Made by a program: the position numbers and the translations under genes
Notes under the pieces: generated by a model
Databases searched by the model: none
What the model was told of the DNA's origin: nothing
Seen by the model: only the letters and a program-made list of their open reading frames with translations
Shown: piece by piece, positions 1-9,244 of the stretch
Numbering within the stretch: position 1 is the stretch's first letter
Layout: each line of letters opens with the position of its first letter
Assembly: GCF_014201375.1 (NCBI RefSeq)
Contig: NZ_JACHDZ010000001.1
Coordinates: forward strand, 411,110 to 475,109
From: Tunturiibacter empetritectus
GTDB taxonomy: Bacteria > Acidobacteriota > Terriglobia > Terriglobales > Acidobacteriaceae
Reading direction: 5' to 3'
Length of the DNA: 64,000 nucleotides

Positions 1-243
1 ATGGCCGGCGGCAACCTCAGGGGCTAATTTGACGACTTTGGCAAACTGAATGTGCGCGGAGAGCAGATCATTACGGAGATAGGCTGTGGACCCGGCACGA
101 AACGCTTGTTCAGCTTCCTTCACTCTGTCGGTCGGAGAGGTCTGTGAAGAAGCTGCCGGCGTGGAGTTCGTTTGTGCCTGCGCTAGCTGAGTAGTCGCGA
201 CGATGATACATAACAGAAACGAGCGTGTCTGGAAGTGTTGCAT
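1..243 (-). CDS. Secreted TPR protein, N-terminal part (runs off the left edge)
   Basis: Reading leftwards from the ATG at 241-243 gives an uninterrupted 81-codon frame to the window edge. It starts with a Sec signal peptide (hydrophobic FLLCIIVATT, then AQAQ as cleavage region), a Ser/Thr-rich linker, and a first tetratricopeptide repeat (AEQAFRAGSTAYLRNDL, then VVKLAPEVAAGH). The TPR start closely resembles the decayed gene at 15.7-17.1 kb (RAGQAALAQKDL, VVKLAPQAEQGH), whose C-terminus is FG-GAP/ASPIC-UnbV. This gene may therefore be an intact relative of that TPR-ASPIC protein, but the rest lies outside. It follows the secreted hypothetical gene at 260-853 by 16 bp on the same strand, so they are probably cotranscribed. 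Confidence 0.7.
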   Translation of the reverse strand, partial: MQHFQTRSFLLCIIVATTQLAQAQTNSTPAASSQTSPTDRVKEAEQAFRAGSTAYLRNDLLSAHIQFAKVVKLAPEVAAGH

Positions 244-259
244 CTGAGCCCGATTGTAA

Positions 260-853
260 TCACGGATGGAGAGGAGTGGGGTTGCTTCTCTCAAGGGAAG
301 TCTGCGCAAAGTCGACATAGTCGCGACCGACGTAAAGGCGATATCCGGTACCGCTGGGTGCGGGCAAGATCTGCAGAGGAGTCGGACGACGGAGGGTGGC
401 GTCTTTGGCGGCAGGGGCGGAGAAGAGATCGTGGCCGCCGATGTCCATGACGACGAAGGTATTGCCGGCAACAAATCCGCAGCCATAGGCTCCTGGCTTG
501 AGCGAATGCCCTGCGATATCGATGGATGCCTCTGTGATTAGATATGCCTGATATTTCTCCTGGACCGAACTGGAGTAGCCTGCGGTGTCTACGAGGGCGA
601 CTAGAAGAAGCGCGTCCTTTGCGAATTGCACGCCGCCCGAGTTTCTGGATTGAATGGGCGCGCTCTGCCCACGGAAAAAGACTGTGGCGGGCAGGAGCTT
701 CGCTGCTTCTGAGGCGGTAAGCATCTTGGTTCCAACCATGGCGGCTGAATCACTCTGGTAGCGACCGGCCGTTGGGGATGCGGCGTGCACAGAGGAGATC
801 GCGATGGCCAGCAACGAGATGGAGAACAGGGATTTACAAACCATGTGCGGCAT
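260..853 (-). CDS. Secreted hypothetical protein
   Basis: A 197-residue frame with a clear Sec signal peptide (FSISLLAIAISSVHA, cleavage near residue 25). I recognise no family. The mature part is about 170 residues, rich in small and hydrophobic residues, with one internal Cys and no membrane segment, so probably a periplasmic or exported globular protein. The frame is open far upstream on this strand, but that part is only antisense to the glycosidase at 932-3448. ATG codons at 853 and 844 are both possible, neither with a strong ribosome-binding site. Its end is 16 bp before the start of the TPR gene, suggesting a two-gene operon. It is divergent from the glycosidase. Confidence 0.65.
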   Translation of the reverse strand: MPHMVCKSLFSISLLAIAISSVHAASPTAGRYQSDSAAMVGTKMLTASEAAKLLPATVFFRGQSAPIQSRNSGGVQFAKDALLLVALVDTAGYSSSVQEKYQAYLITEASIDIAGHSLKPGAYGCGFVAGNTFVVMDIGGHDLFSAPAAKDATLRRPTPLQILPAPSGTGYRLYVGRDYVDFAQTSLERSNPTPLHP

Positions 854-931
854 CTTATCAGTCGCATCGTACTTCGTCGTTAGAGAACACGGCAGCATGT
901 AGACTGGTGGTCTTTTGAGGTGGAGGAGTCG

Positions 932-3448
932 ATGAGAGCTGCTTTTGCAGGGGTGGTCATGCTTGGGGGGATTGCGGCCGCCCAGACGGGGGCTTTGCGG
1001 CCGGTCGATGCGTTTCCTATGAACGACAGTGCGCTGGCGATTCGACGTCATGTTGAAGCCGGAAAGCCGTTTACTGTGGCGGGGACACGCGGCGTCATGG
1101 TGGGTCAGCAGGAGGGGACGTTTGAGGCGTGGGTGTTGCCGGTCAAGCTGCTTAGCCACTTCGCGATTCGAGCGGATGTTGAGGGCTATTCGGTTCCGAT
1201 CGACCTGAATGGGGATGCGGCGGAGATCGAAGTTTCTCCTGACCATACTGTGATTACGTATTCGCACATTGCCTTCGCGGTACGGCAGATCATGTTTGCG
1301 CAGGACGATGCGGAGGATGGGACGGGCGCGGTGGTGATGTTTCAGATCGACTCGACGCGGCCGATGGATTTGACCTTCAGCTTTACGCCGGAGATGCGGC
1401 CGATGTGGCCACAACGCAGCCAGGGGGTTCCGTCGGCGGAGTGGGTGAAGCAGTCGGATGGCGGGTTCTATGTGCTGCATACTGACTTCCCCAATCTCGC
1501 GGGAGCTGTGGCGATGCCGAATACGCAGCCGGGGATTCTGGCTCCTTATCAGGAGAAGCCGCGGTTTTACCCGCTGGAGCTGAAGCTGCACTTCGATCCG
1601 AAGCGGGATACGAATCGCTACTTCCCGTTGTTGATGGCGATGGGAGATACGGTGGAGACGGCGACGAGCGCCGCGCTTCAGGGGAAGCTGGAGCGGTTGA
1701 ATGCTACTTTGCCGCAGGCGTATGCGAAGCACGCGGCGCGATATGCCGGGATGAGAGAGAGCCTGACGGCGATTCGCACCCCGGATGCTGGATTGGACGA
1801 CGACTTCGCCTGGGCGGAGATGTCGATTGAGCAATTGAGGGCGAAAGCGCAACCGAGTGGGGAGATTGCATTGGTCGCGGGATATTACTCGTCGGGCGAT
1901 TCGGCGAGGCCTGGATTTGGCTGGTTCTTTGGGCGCGACAGCTTGTACACGCTCTATGCGGTGAATGGCTTTGGCGACTTTGGGTTGGTTCGCGACGAGC
2001 TTGAGTTCCTGATGGAGCGGCAGCGTGATGATGGGAAGATTATGCACGAGTATCCGCAGACTGCGGCTTACTTTGACTGGAAGAACTTCTCTTACGCTTA
2101 TGCTGCTGCTGATTCGACGCCGCTGTTTCTGACGGCGATGCTGGACTACGTGCGGACAAGCGGGGATTTAGATTTTCTTCGGCAGCATCGAGAGATCGTT
2201 GAGAAGGCGTGGCGTTTTGAGACGACGCATGACAGCGATGGAGACGGGATCTACGACAACTCTCAGGGGACCGGGTGGGTGGAGAGCTGGCCGACCGGGA
2301 TGCCGCTCCAGGAGATCTATCTTGCGCTGCTGGATCAGCAGGCTTCGGCTGCGACGGCGAAGCTGGCTGGGCTGCTGGGGGATCAGGCGCTAGCTGATGC
2401 TGCCGATGCGCGTGGTGTTGAGTTGGCGAAGAAGATTGAGACGGAGTACTACGATGCTTCGCGGCAGGCCTATGCCTTCAGTCGGAACACTGATGGGTCG
2501 CTTGACCGCGCTGCTACGGTCTATCCGGCGATTGCGTGGTGGAACGGCGGAGAGGGGCTGGCTCATCCGCAGGCCAGCTTTCAGCGGTGGGCTTCGCATG
2601 ATTTTGCTACCGACTGGGGGCTGAGGGATGTGGCCGAGAGCGATCCTATTTACGATCCGATCAGTTATCATCAGGGGTCGGTCTGGCCTTTGTTTACGGG
2701 GTGGGTGTCAGTTGCGGAGTACCGCGCGGGACATTCTCTGGCTGGCTACGCGCACTTGATGCAGAATGCGGATCTGACGACGACGCAGGATCTGGGCGCG
2801 GTGACGGAGTTGTTGTCGGGTGCGTTCTTCCAACCTTTCGGCCGGAGTACGAGTCATCAGCTCTGGTCTTCGGCGATGGTGATTACCCCGACGTTGCGTG
2901 GTTTGTTTGGCATTGATGTGGACGGGCTTTCGAGTTCGGTTCATCTTGATCCGCATCTTCCTGCTGACTGGGATCATGCTGCGGTTGAGAGGCTTCATGC
3001 GGGCGCGTCTGTGTGCTCACTTGAGTATCAGCGTGAGGCGCGTGGTCTTGTGGTGAAGGTGAGTACGCTCTCGGGTCCGGCGGTTCGGCTGGCCAGTGTG
3101 GTGAAGGATTCGCGGGCTTCGGCGGAGGGTTCGTCGGTGGTCTTTGCGTTGCCGGCGATTGAGGTTGCGGTGCCGCATGGGTTGCCGCTGCCGGGAGCGC
3201 GGACGGCGCAGATGAAGGTGCTGAGAGAGGTCTCGGAGGCGCACTCGTTGAAGCTGGAGCTTGAGGCAGAGGCGGGGACGGTCGTTGAGCTAATGGTTCG
3301 GCGAAATGCGGCAAAGCTGAATCTCCATGTTGAAGGCGGGACGATTGTGGGTGCGGCAGCCGGCAAAGGGGCCGGGCTGGAGAAGCTGGTGGTGAAGTTT
3401 CCGCAGGGTACCGGGTACCAGCAGAGTGCTGTGACTTTGAGTTGGTAG
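932..3448 (+). CDS. Secreted (alpha/alpha)6-barrel glycoside hydrolase, glycogen-debranching/GH63-like
   Basis: The 838-residue product has a short signal peptide (AFAGVVMLGGIAAAQ), a beta-sandwich N-terminal region to about residue 270, a catalytic (alpha/alpha)6 barrel (about 290-690) and a beta-rich C-terminus. The barrel carries motifs typical of amylo-alpha-1,6-glucosidase/GH63-type enzymes: GWFFGRDSLYT, GWVESW, the acidic DSDGDGIYDN loop, and YHQGSVWPLFTGW. The likely role is hydrolysis of alpha-glucosidic linkages of oligosaccharides outside the cytoplasm; the exact substrate cannot be read from sequence. The start is ATG 932 because GGAGG at 922-926 sits six bases upstream; a GTG at 920 is in frame but lacks a site. 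It is convergent with the acetyltransferase at 3501. Enzymes of this fold cover several GH families, so the family is uncertain while the fold is not. Confidence 0.8.
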   Translation: MRAAFAGVVMLGGIAAAQTGALRPVDAFPMNDSALAIRRHVEAGKPFTVAGTRGVMVGQQEGTFEAWVLPVKLLSHFAIRADVEGYSVPIDLNGDAAEIEVSPDHTVITYSHIAFAVRQIMFAQDDAEDGTGAVVMFQIDSTRPMDLTFSFTPEMRPMWPQRSQGVPSAEWVKQSDGGFYVLHTDFPNLAGAVAMPNTQPGILAPYQEKPRFYPLELKLHFDPKRDTNRYFPLLMAMGDTVETATSAALQGKLERLNATLPQAYAKHAARYAGMRESLTAIRTPDAGLDDDFAWAEMSIEQLRAKAQPSGEIALVAGYYSSGDSARPGFGWFFGRDSLYTLYAVNGFGDFGLVRDELEFLMERQRDDGKIMHEYPQTAAYFDWKNFSYAYAAADSTPLFLTAMLDYVRTSGDLDFLRQHREIVEKAWRFETTHDSDGDGIYDNSQGTGWVESWPTGMPLQEIYLALLDQQASAATAKLAGLLGDQALADAADARGVELAKKIETEYYDASRQAYAFSRNTDGSLDRAATVYPAIAWWNGGEGLAHPQASFQRWASHDFATDWGLRDVAESDPIYDPISYHQGSVWPLFTGWVSVAEYRAGHSLAGYAHLMQNADLTTTQDLGAVTELLSGAFFQPFGRSTSHQLWSSAMVITPTLRGLFGIDVDGLSSSVHLDPHLPADWDHAAVERLHAGASVCSLEYQREARGLVVKVSTLSGPAVRLASVVKDSRASAEGSSVVFALPAIEVAVPHGLPLPGARTAQMKVLREVSEAHSLKLELEAEAGTVVELMVRRNAAKLNLHVEGGTIVGAAAGKGAGLEKLVVKFPQGTGYQQSAVTLSW

Positions 3449-3500
3449 GGTATGCGTGCTGCCAGCGATCTCGACAGATCGAGCAGGTGGTGGCCGGAAG

Positions 3501-4373
3501 CTAAAACAGGATGGATGGCAGCCAGGCGCCGGCGGGATCGTTATACAGCCCGGTGCTCATCAGCGTCATGGGCTGAACCACGCGGAGACCATTCTGCAGG
3601 CACCAGCGCAGCAGCGCGCTGTTGCGGGAGGGGACGAGGATTCCGGGGCCGGCAAAAGAGTCTACGGAGGCGATCAACGCCTGCATATCCGGATTTGTCT
3701 CCGACGTGGAGTGGCCAAAGAAGCCAAGATGGGTTGTGTATCCGGTAACGCGGCCTGCTCGTTCGACGACCTGGGCTGTGCCACGCGAGATGGCCTGTTT
3801 CAGCTCGACGGCACGGTCAAAGCCATGAACGCGATGAGAGAGCGAGTTGCAGGCATCCTCGTCGGCCGGGGTAGCGGGCCGCACCTCGCATCCGAGAAAG
3901 CTGCGTTCGCGAGTCTGTCCCTGAAGGCAGCAGAGCGGCTCACGGACGTCGAAGCCGCAGGAGGTATAGAGGGAGAGGGAGCGATTGTGGAAGGCCGCCT
4001 GGACCAACCGTACTCCGGCGGCTCCGCGATCACGGGCGCGATTCAGCACGGCCTGCATCAGCAGACGGCCAACCCCCCTATTCTGTACTCGAGGGTGAAT
4101 CGTTATGGGTCCGACGCCGCGGATGATGGAGCGCTCGTCAAGGACGTTGCTGCCGACGATCTGGCCGTCGATCTCTGCCACAACGCAATAACAGTCAGGG
4201 TCTGAAAACATCGAGGAGATTGCACGTATCGCCATCTCAGGTTGGGGGAAGTCGGGTGGAAAACCATGAGCAGAGCTGATGGCGGTGAAGGCGTCATAAT
4301 CGATCTGCCCACAGGTTACGGCATCCTCGGCTCTGGCAGGCCTGATAACGACAGACGTAGCTTTCGATGGCAT
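3501..4373 (-). CDS. Tandem GNAT-family N-acetyltransferase
   Basis: The 290-residue protein contains two GNAT folds in series. The first (about residues 7-150) is complete, with acetyl-CoA-binding motif A (IHPRVQNRGVGRLL) and the motif-B-like LYTSCGFDV. The second (about 160-285) starts VRPATPADEDACNSL and is degenerate in motif A, a common arrangement where only one half is catalytic. It is cytosolic, transferring an acetyl group from acetyl-CoA to an unknown amine. The start at 4373 (MPSKATSVV) places the first strand of the fold right at the N-terminus; the longer frame to 4445 adds 24 residues of no recognisable character. It lies 182 bp beyond another acetyltransferase in the same direction. 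Confidence 0.85.
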   Translation of the reverse strand: MPSKATSVVIRPARAEDAVTCGQIDYDAFTAISSAHGFPPDFPQPEMAIRAISSMFSDPDCYCVVAEIDGQIVGSNVLDERSIIRGVGPITIHPRVQNRGVGRLLMQAVLNRARDRGAAGVRLVQAAFHNRSLSLYTSCGFDVREPLCCLQGQTRERSFLGCEVRPATPADEDACNSLSHRVHGFDRAVELKQAISRGTAQVVERAGRVTGYTTHLGFFGHSTSETNPDMQALIASVDSFAGPGILVPSRNSALLRWCLQNGLRVVQPMTLMSTGLYNDPAGAWLPSILF

Positions 4374-4555
4374 CGTGAAACGCCCCGCTGCTTGATGCGA
4401 GAAGTCTACCAGCGCGGCATTCAGCGTACCCGCAAGCAGAAGCAAGCTTAGTTGTTGCTCAATCGCCGATTTACACGCGAGATGGCCGACCTGAACGCAC
4501 TACTTTAAACCTTCGCGGAGCGCATCGGCCTTTTGGCGTCAACTAGCGTCTTGCC

Positions 4556-5182
4556 CTAAGAGATACGGGCTTCCAGTAGACTCCGAAGTCGGATCTTCGT
4601 TGCAGGCCAGTCGTTCATCGTAAAGGAATAATTCATCGTGTCGCGAACGAAACCATCGCGCATAATCGTGTGGCAACGCAAGACTCCGTCGCACACCGCG
4701 CCGAGTCGCTCCATGGCACGTTGTGATCGAACATTTCTTGCGTCCGTATTCAGCTCGACCCTGTTTGCCAGAAGCGTTTCGAAAGCGTGGTTGAGCAATA
4801 AATATTTTGCGGCCGTGTTGATGTGTGTTCGCCGGTAAGCAGCTCCTAACCAGGACTTTCCCACTTCAAGTCTCTTATGCTCCGGTACGACCCGGTAAAA
4901 GCTCGTTGTTCCGACTGCGGATTGACTCGTTTCGTTGATAATCGCGAAGTTCATCTCAGTGCCGCGCTCATTGGCATCCATAGCAGTGCCTATCCAAGCC
5001 TGCAGTTCGTCTCTCGACTCAAGGCGCGCAAAAGTCATGTACCGCCATATGTCCTCCTCTCCCGACCAAAGAGAAAGCTGGTCGAGATGAGAGTAGTCGA
5101 TGGGAGCAAGACGGACGGAATAGCCCTGCAGAACCACCTTTTCGAGGGGCCATTGAAAGTGTCGGTCAGAAGAACATTGCAT
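4556..5182 (-). CDS. RimJ/RimL-type GNAT N-acetyltransferase
   Basis: 208 residues with the whole RimJ/RimL acetyltransferase layout: the opening VRLAPIDYSHLDQL, a central beta-bulge region with VGTTSF, the acetyl-CoA site around GAAYRRTHINTAAKYLLLNHAF, and the C-terminal NVRSQRAMERLGAV signature. Such proteins acetylate ribosomal-protein N-termini or small amines; the target here is unknown. The start at 5182 has an AAAGGAGG element about 14 bases upstream, slightly far but the only good candidate. The 248-bp stretch between this gene and the GH13 gene (5183-5430) holds no gene I can support. Confidence 0.88.
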   Translation of the reverse strand: MQCSSDRHFQWPLEKVVLQGYSVRLAPIDYSHLDQLSLWSGEEDIWRYMTFARLESRDELQAWIGTAMDANERGTEMNFAIINETSQSAVGTTSFYRVVPEHKRLEVGKSWLGAAYRRTHINTAAKYLLLNHAFETLLANRVELNTDARNVRSQRAMERLGAVCDGVLRCHTIMRDGFVRDTMNYSFTMNDWPATKIRLRSLLEARIS

Positions 5183-5430
5183 CAGAATGTTGACGACCTC
5201 CTTTACCTTTTATCACTCCCGTTCTCGCGTTTCGCTGGACAAGACCGGAGCGTCCGTTAAGACGACAATGGATATTTGGGAAGTAGGTCATTCCTCCCGG
5301 AGATCGATACCCATCAAACGCCCACATCGCCTGGAACATTCTTGATTCAACCATAGTCGCCGATGCACTCACTGAACAATTCGGGCTCGCGACTGCACGA
5401 GTGCGTGCTGATGAGCATATCGGCCAGTGT

Positions 5431-7230
5431 TTATTGGACCTCTGCGATCCAGGTTGCGTAGGGGGCTAAGGTGATTGGCTTGGTGAGCGGTGGGTGGTTG
5501 AGGGATGGGTCGTTGGTTTCGAGGGTGGCGGTTGCGCCTTTGGTTAGGCCGAGGGCGGCGTAGTCGTAGTGGAGGGTTTGGGGTTTGCCGGAGAAGTTCA
5601 GCGCTACGAGGACGGAGGGTTTGCCGGGTGGGCCCTGACGCAGGTAGGAGAGGACCTCTTCGTTTGGATTGAGGACTGTCATGCTGCCTGCGTAGAGGGC
5701 TGGATTGGTGCGGCGAAGCTCAATGAGGCGCTTGTACCAGTTGAGCATGGACTCGTGGTCGGGTGACTCGATGGCGACGTTGACGGTCTTGTAGTTGGGA
5801 GCTACAGGTAGCCAGGTGGCGGCTGCGGTGCTGAAGCCTGCGTTCTTCGAGTCGTTCCACTGCATGGGAGTGCGTTCGCCGTCGCGGCCCTTTTGTTTGG
5901 GCCAGCCGGTGATGCCTTCGGGGTCTCTTACGTCTTCTACACGGGTCGGAGTTGTGGTGACCATGCCGATCTCGTCGCCGTAGTACATCTGCGGGGTTCC
6001 TCGCGAGGTGAGGAGCAGAGTTGCCATCATGCGGGCGATGCGGGCCTTCATGGCGGGGTCGGCGAAGCCGATGCTGTAGCGGTCCCAGATGCGGTCCTGA
6101 TCGTGATTGCCGAAGAAGAAGTAAGGCTGGCCGTGGGCCGGGTTGTTCTCTACCTCTTTGAGGAGCTCGCGGAATTTCGATGCGTTGAGTTCGTTGACAT
6201 CGGCGACCTGGAAGTCCATGGGAAGCTGGACCTCGTCGTTGTTGGCGCCGTACATCTTGGAGAGTTCGAAGATGTTGGGCTCGTCCGCTTCACTGATGAG
6301 GACAGGATTGCCGGGGTATTGGTCGACGACCTTGCGCATCTCGCGGAGCATGTCATGAACTTCGGGGAGGTTGTCGGTGTATTTGTGAACGATGTTGGGG
6401 TCGCCGAAGGCGTTGGTGCCGGGTAGGATGGGATCGTCGTGGAGGTTGGGATCTTCGAAGAGGCGCGAGACGGCATCGACGCGGAAGCCGTTGACGCCCT
6501 TGTCCATCCAGAAGCGGAGGACATCCATCATGGCCTTGACGACTTCGGGGTTGCGCCAGTTGAGGTCGGGCTGCTGGACGTAGAAGTGGTGGTAGTAGAA
6601 CTGCTTCGTGGTGGAGTCATACTCCCATGCCGAGTGGCCAAACCAGCTCTGCCAGTTGTTGGGCGGGATGGGTTTGCCGTCGGCGGTGAAGCCCTTGGGG
6701 TCGCGCCAGATGTACCAGTCGCGTTTGGGATTGGTGCGCGAGGAGCGTGATTCCTTGAACCAGACGCTCTGGTCGGAGGTGTGGTTGGGAACGTAGTCCA
6801 TGATGACGCGGATGTTGCGGCGCTTGGCTTCGGCGGTCATGTGCTCGAAGTCGGCCATGGTGCCGTACTGGGGATCGATGGCTGTGTAGTCGGCGATGTC
6901 GTAGCCGAAGTCGATCTGCGGCGAGGGGTACATGGGGGTGATCCAGATGGCGTCGATGCCGAGTTGCTTGATGTAGTCTAGGCGGGAGGTGATGCCTTTG
7001 ATGTCGCCGATGCCGTCGCCGTCGGTGTCCTGAAAGCTGCGCGGGTAGATCTCGTAGATGACGCCGTGCTTCCACCAGGGGTCAGCGGTCGTGTTTTTTT
7101 GATCTGCTGCGGGCGGAACTTGTTGAGCGGCGCTCTGCGCACGTGCGCTCGGTATGAGAGTACCGAGCGCAAGGGCTGCACAGAGGAGATGGTTGGTGAT
7201 GATTGAGGTGCGTAACCGCGTTTCGTTCAC
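5431..7230 (-). CDS. Secreted GH13 alpha-glucosidase-type enzyme (second gene of pair)
   Basis: A 599-residue GH13 enzyme acting on alpha-glucosides in the periplasm or outside. A signal peptide (LLCAALALGTLIPSARAQ) is followed by the (beta/alpha)8 barrel from WWKHGVIYEIYPRSFQD. The four GH13 regions are present: DYVPNHT, GFRVDAV (nucleophile Asp252), ISEADEP (acid/base Glu314) and FFFGNHDQDR (stabilising Asp377). The C-terminal beta domain ends near the stop. The start is taken as GTG 7230, preceded by AGGGG; this leaves a 26-bp gap after the upstream GH13 gene, whereas the ATG at 7287 would overlap it. The two GH13 proteins are close paralogs and form an operon. The motifs fit oligo-1,6-glucosidase, alpha-glucosidase or trehalose-type activities; which one is not decided. 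Confidence 0.93.
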   Translation of the reverse strand: MNETRLRTSIITNHLLCAALALGTLIPSARAQSAAQQVPPAADQKNTTADPWWKHGVIYEIYPRSFQDTDGDGIGDIKGITSRLDYIKQLGIDAIWITPMYPSPQIDFGYDIADYTAIDPQYGTMADFEHMTAEAKRRNIRVIMDYVPNHTSDQSVWFKESRSSRTNPKRDWYIWRDPKGFTADGKPIPPNNWQSWFGHSAWEYDSTTKQFYYHHFYVQQPDLNWRNPEVVKAMMDVLRFWMDKGVNGFRVDAVSRLFEDPNLHDDPILPGTNAFGDPNIVHKYTDNLPEVHDMLREMRKVVDQYPGNPVLISEADEPNIFELSKMYGANNDEVQLPMDFQVADVNELNASKFRELLKEVENNPAHGQPYFFFGNHDQDRIWDRYSIGFADPAMKARIARMMATLLLTSRGTPQMYYGDEIGMVTTTPTRVEDVRDPEGITGWPKQKGRDGERTPMQWNDSKNAGFSTAAATWLPVAPNYKTVNVAIESPDHESMLNWYKRLIELRRTNPALYAGSMTVLNPNEEVLSYLRQGPPGKPSVLVALNFSGKPQTLHYDYAALGLTKGATATLETNDPSLNHPPLTKPITLAPYATWIAEVQ

Positions 7231-7256
7231 TAGCGACCCCTTTTGCCGTGCTGGTG

Positions 7257-9107
7257 CTATTTGTTGGAGCCGATCTGTCCAATCCATGAGGCGTACGGCG
7301 GCAGTGTGATGTTTTCGAGGCTGGTGGTTTGTTTGAGACCAGGTGCATTGGTGAGGAGCGTGTTCACCGTCTTGCCGGAGATCTTCGCTTTGCTGGGATC
7401 AAGTGAGATTGTCTGCGGCTGATCGGTGAAGTTGAGCGCCACGACGATTGAAGGATGGCCAGCGACGCCCTCGCGAACGTAGGAGAGGACCGAGGGGTTT
7501 GACTCATCGAGCATCACCTGTTTTCCATCGCGGAGTGTGGGGTCGTCTCTGCGCATCGCAATTAATTGTTTGTGCCAGTTAAGGAGCGAGTCGGGTTCGA
7601 GCTCTTCCGCCTTCACGTTGATGGTTGAGTAGGTGGCAGGGACGGGAAGCCAGGTGGTGGATGATTCGCTGAACCCGGCGTTCCTGGAGTCGTCCCATTG
7701 CATGGGTGTGCGTTCGCCGTCGCGGCCTTTTTCTTTGGGCCAGCCGGTGACGCCGATGGGATCCTTTACATCTTCTTTGCGTGTGGGCGTCGAGGTGACC
7801 ATGCCTAGCTCTTCGCCGTAGTACATGAGAGCTGTGGCGCGTGAGGTGAGAAGCACGGTGGCGAGAAGCCTTGCGATGGCCTGATTGTGGTCGCCGTCGC
7901 TGTAGCGATCCCAGCTGCGGACGTTGTCGTGATTATCGAAGACGAAGAGCGGTTGAGAGCCATTGAGCTGGGTCTCGGCTTCGTTGATGAACTTGCGAAA
8001 GCTCGCGGCGTCGAGCTTGTCGTGGTCGCCGTGGAAGCCGAGGAGCATGTCCATGGGGAGTTGCAGCTCATCGTGCTCCGCGCCGCCGTACCACTCATTC
8101 AGCGCGGCAGTGTCGGGGAGATAGGTCTCGCCGATGAGGACGCGGTTGCCGGGGTACTTCTCTACCATCGCGCGCATGCGCCGGATGACGCCGTGGACCT
8201 CGGGGAGATTGCTGGTGTAGATGTCTTTGAGGTTGGGATCACCCTGGGCATTGATGCCGCCGGTCTCGGGTTCGTTGCGGAGTTTGGGATCTTCGAAGAG
8301 GGTGGGGATGGCGTCGAGGCGGAAGCCGGCTACACCGCGGTCGAGCCAGAAGCGCATGGCGTCGAAGCAGGCTTTCTCGACGGCGGGGTTGCGCCAGTTG
8401 AGGTCAGGCTGCTGCTTGTAGAACTTGTGATAATAGAACTGATGGACGGCCGGGACCCACTCCCATGCGGAGCCGCCGAAGCCGGACACCCAGTTGTTGG
8501 GCGGGACGCGGCCTTCATGCTCGAAGCGCTTTTGATAGGCGGTGACGTTGGGGCCGTTGGCGGGGACGCCGTCGTTCCAGACATACCAGTCATGCCTAGG
8601 GTTGGAGCGGGAGCTGGCGGAGTCGATAAACCACTGGTGCTTGTCTGAGGTGTGGTTGAGGACCATGTCGAGGATGACCCGAATGTTTCGCTGTTTGCCC
8701 TCGGCGATGAGGTGATCCATGTCGGCAACGGTGCCGTACTGTGGGTCTACGGACTCATAGTCGGAGATGTCGTAGCCGAAGTCGACCTGGGGCGAGGGGT
8801 ACATGGGCGCGATCCAGATGGCGTCGACGCCGAGGCCTTTGAGGTAGTCGAGGCGCTGGGTGATGCCGTTGAGATCGCCGACGCCGTCGCCGTTGGAGTC
8901 CTGAAAGCTGCGGGGATAGATCTCGTAGAAGACGGCGTGCTTCCACCAGGGGCCGTCGTTGTGTGCGGCGGTGGCGACGGGCGAGGGCTGCGGTGTCTGA
9001 CTGAGAGCGAGGCTGCCGGAGACCCAAAGAGCGCTGGTGGCAAGGATTGCGAAGAGACGCAGCCAGCCTGAAGAGGATGTGTTGGGATGGCGTAACTTGG
9101 TGGTCAA
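7257..9107 (-). CDS. Secreted GH13 alpha-glucosidase-type enzyme (first gene of pair)
   Basis: A 616-residue GH13 enzyme with signal peptide (LFAILATSALWVSGSLALSQ), the barrel from WWKHAVFYEIYPRSFQD, and intact regions DMVLNHTS, GFRLDAIP (nucleophile Asp265), LIGETYLP (acid/base Glu327) and FVFDNHDNVR (Asp394). The best start is TTG 9107: GGAGG lies six bases upstream, while the in-frame ATG at 9170 has no site and would put 21 extra residues before the signal peptide. It is followed after 26 bp by its paralog and preceded on the same strand by the GntR/LacI-type regulator, which probably controls both in response to a sugar. The paralogs differ in the loop after the nucleophile, suggesting different linkage or chain-length preference. 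Confidence 0.93.
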   Translation of the reverse strand: MTTKLRHPNTSSSGWLRLFAILATSALWVSGSLALSQTPQPSPVATAAHNDGPWWKHAVFYEIYPRSFQDSNGDGVGDLNGITQRLDYLKGLGVDAIWIAPMYPSPQVDFGYDISDYESVDPQYGTVADMDHLIAEGKQRNIRVILDMVLNHTSDKHQWFIDSASSRSNPRHDWYVWNDGVPANGPNVTAYQKRFEHEGRVPPNNWVSGFGGSAWEWVPAVHQFYYHKFYKQQPDLNWRNPAVEKACFDAMRFWLDRGVAGFRLDAIPTLFEDPKLRNEPETGGINAQGDPNLKDIYTSNLPEVHGVIRRMRAMVEKYPGNRVLIGETYLPDTAALNEWYGGAEHDELQLPMDMLLGFHGDHDKLDAASFRKFINEAETQLNGSQPLFVFDNHDNVRSWDRYSDGDHNQAIARLLATVLLTSRATALMYYGEELGMVTSTPTRKEDVKDPIGVTGWPKEKGRDGERTPMQWDDSRNAGFSESSTTWLPVPATYSTINVKAEELEPDSLLNWHKQLIAMRRDDPTLRDGKQVMLDESNPSVLSYVREGVAGHPSIVVALNFTDQPQTISLDPSKAKISGKTVNTLLTNAPGLKQTTSLENITLPPYASWIGQIGSNK

Positions 9108-9244
9108 AACAAGCCTCCGGGAGTTCGCAACACTATAGCATTTGGGATGCGAGCCGCGACCGATGGTCATGTCATTTCGATGGCGGTTTGAGCGGGGAGA
9201 ACCTTCGCGACGGGGTAAAACGCAGCGCGTTTCGTTGCGGCCGG

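Noticed and set aside
854..2047. Long minus-strand extension of the secreted gene at 260-853
   Set aside because: It is antisense to the glycosidase; a signal peptide begins at residue 4 of the shorter frame.
5166..5372. A 68-codon minus-strand frame upstream of the RimJ-like gene
   Set aside because: It overlaps the acetyltransferase start and its ribosome-binding site and shows no family or export signal.
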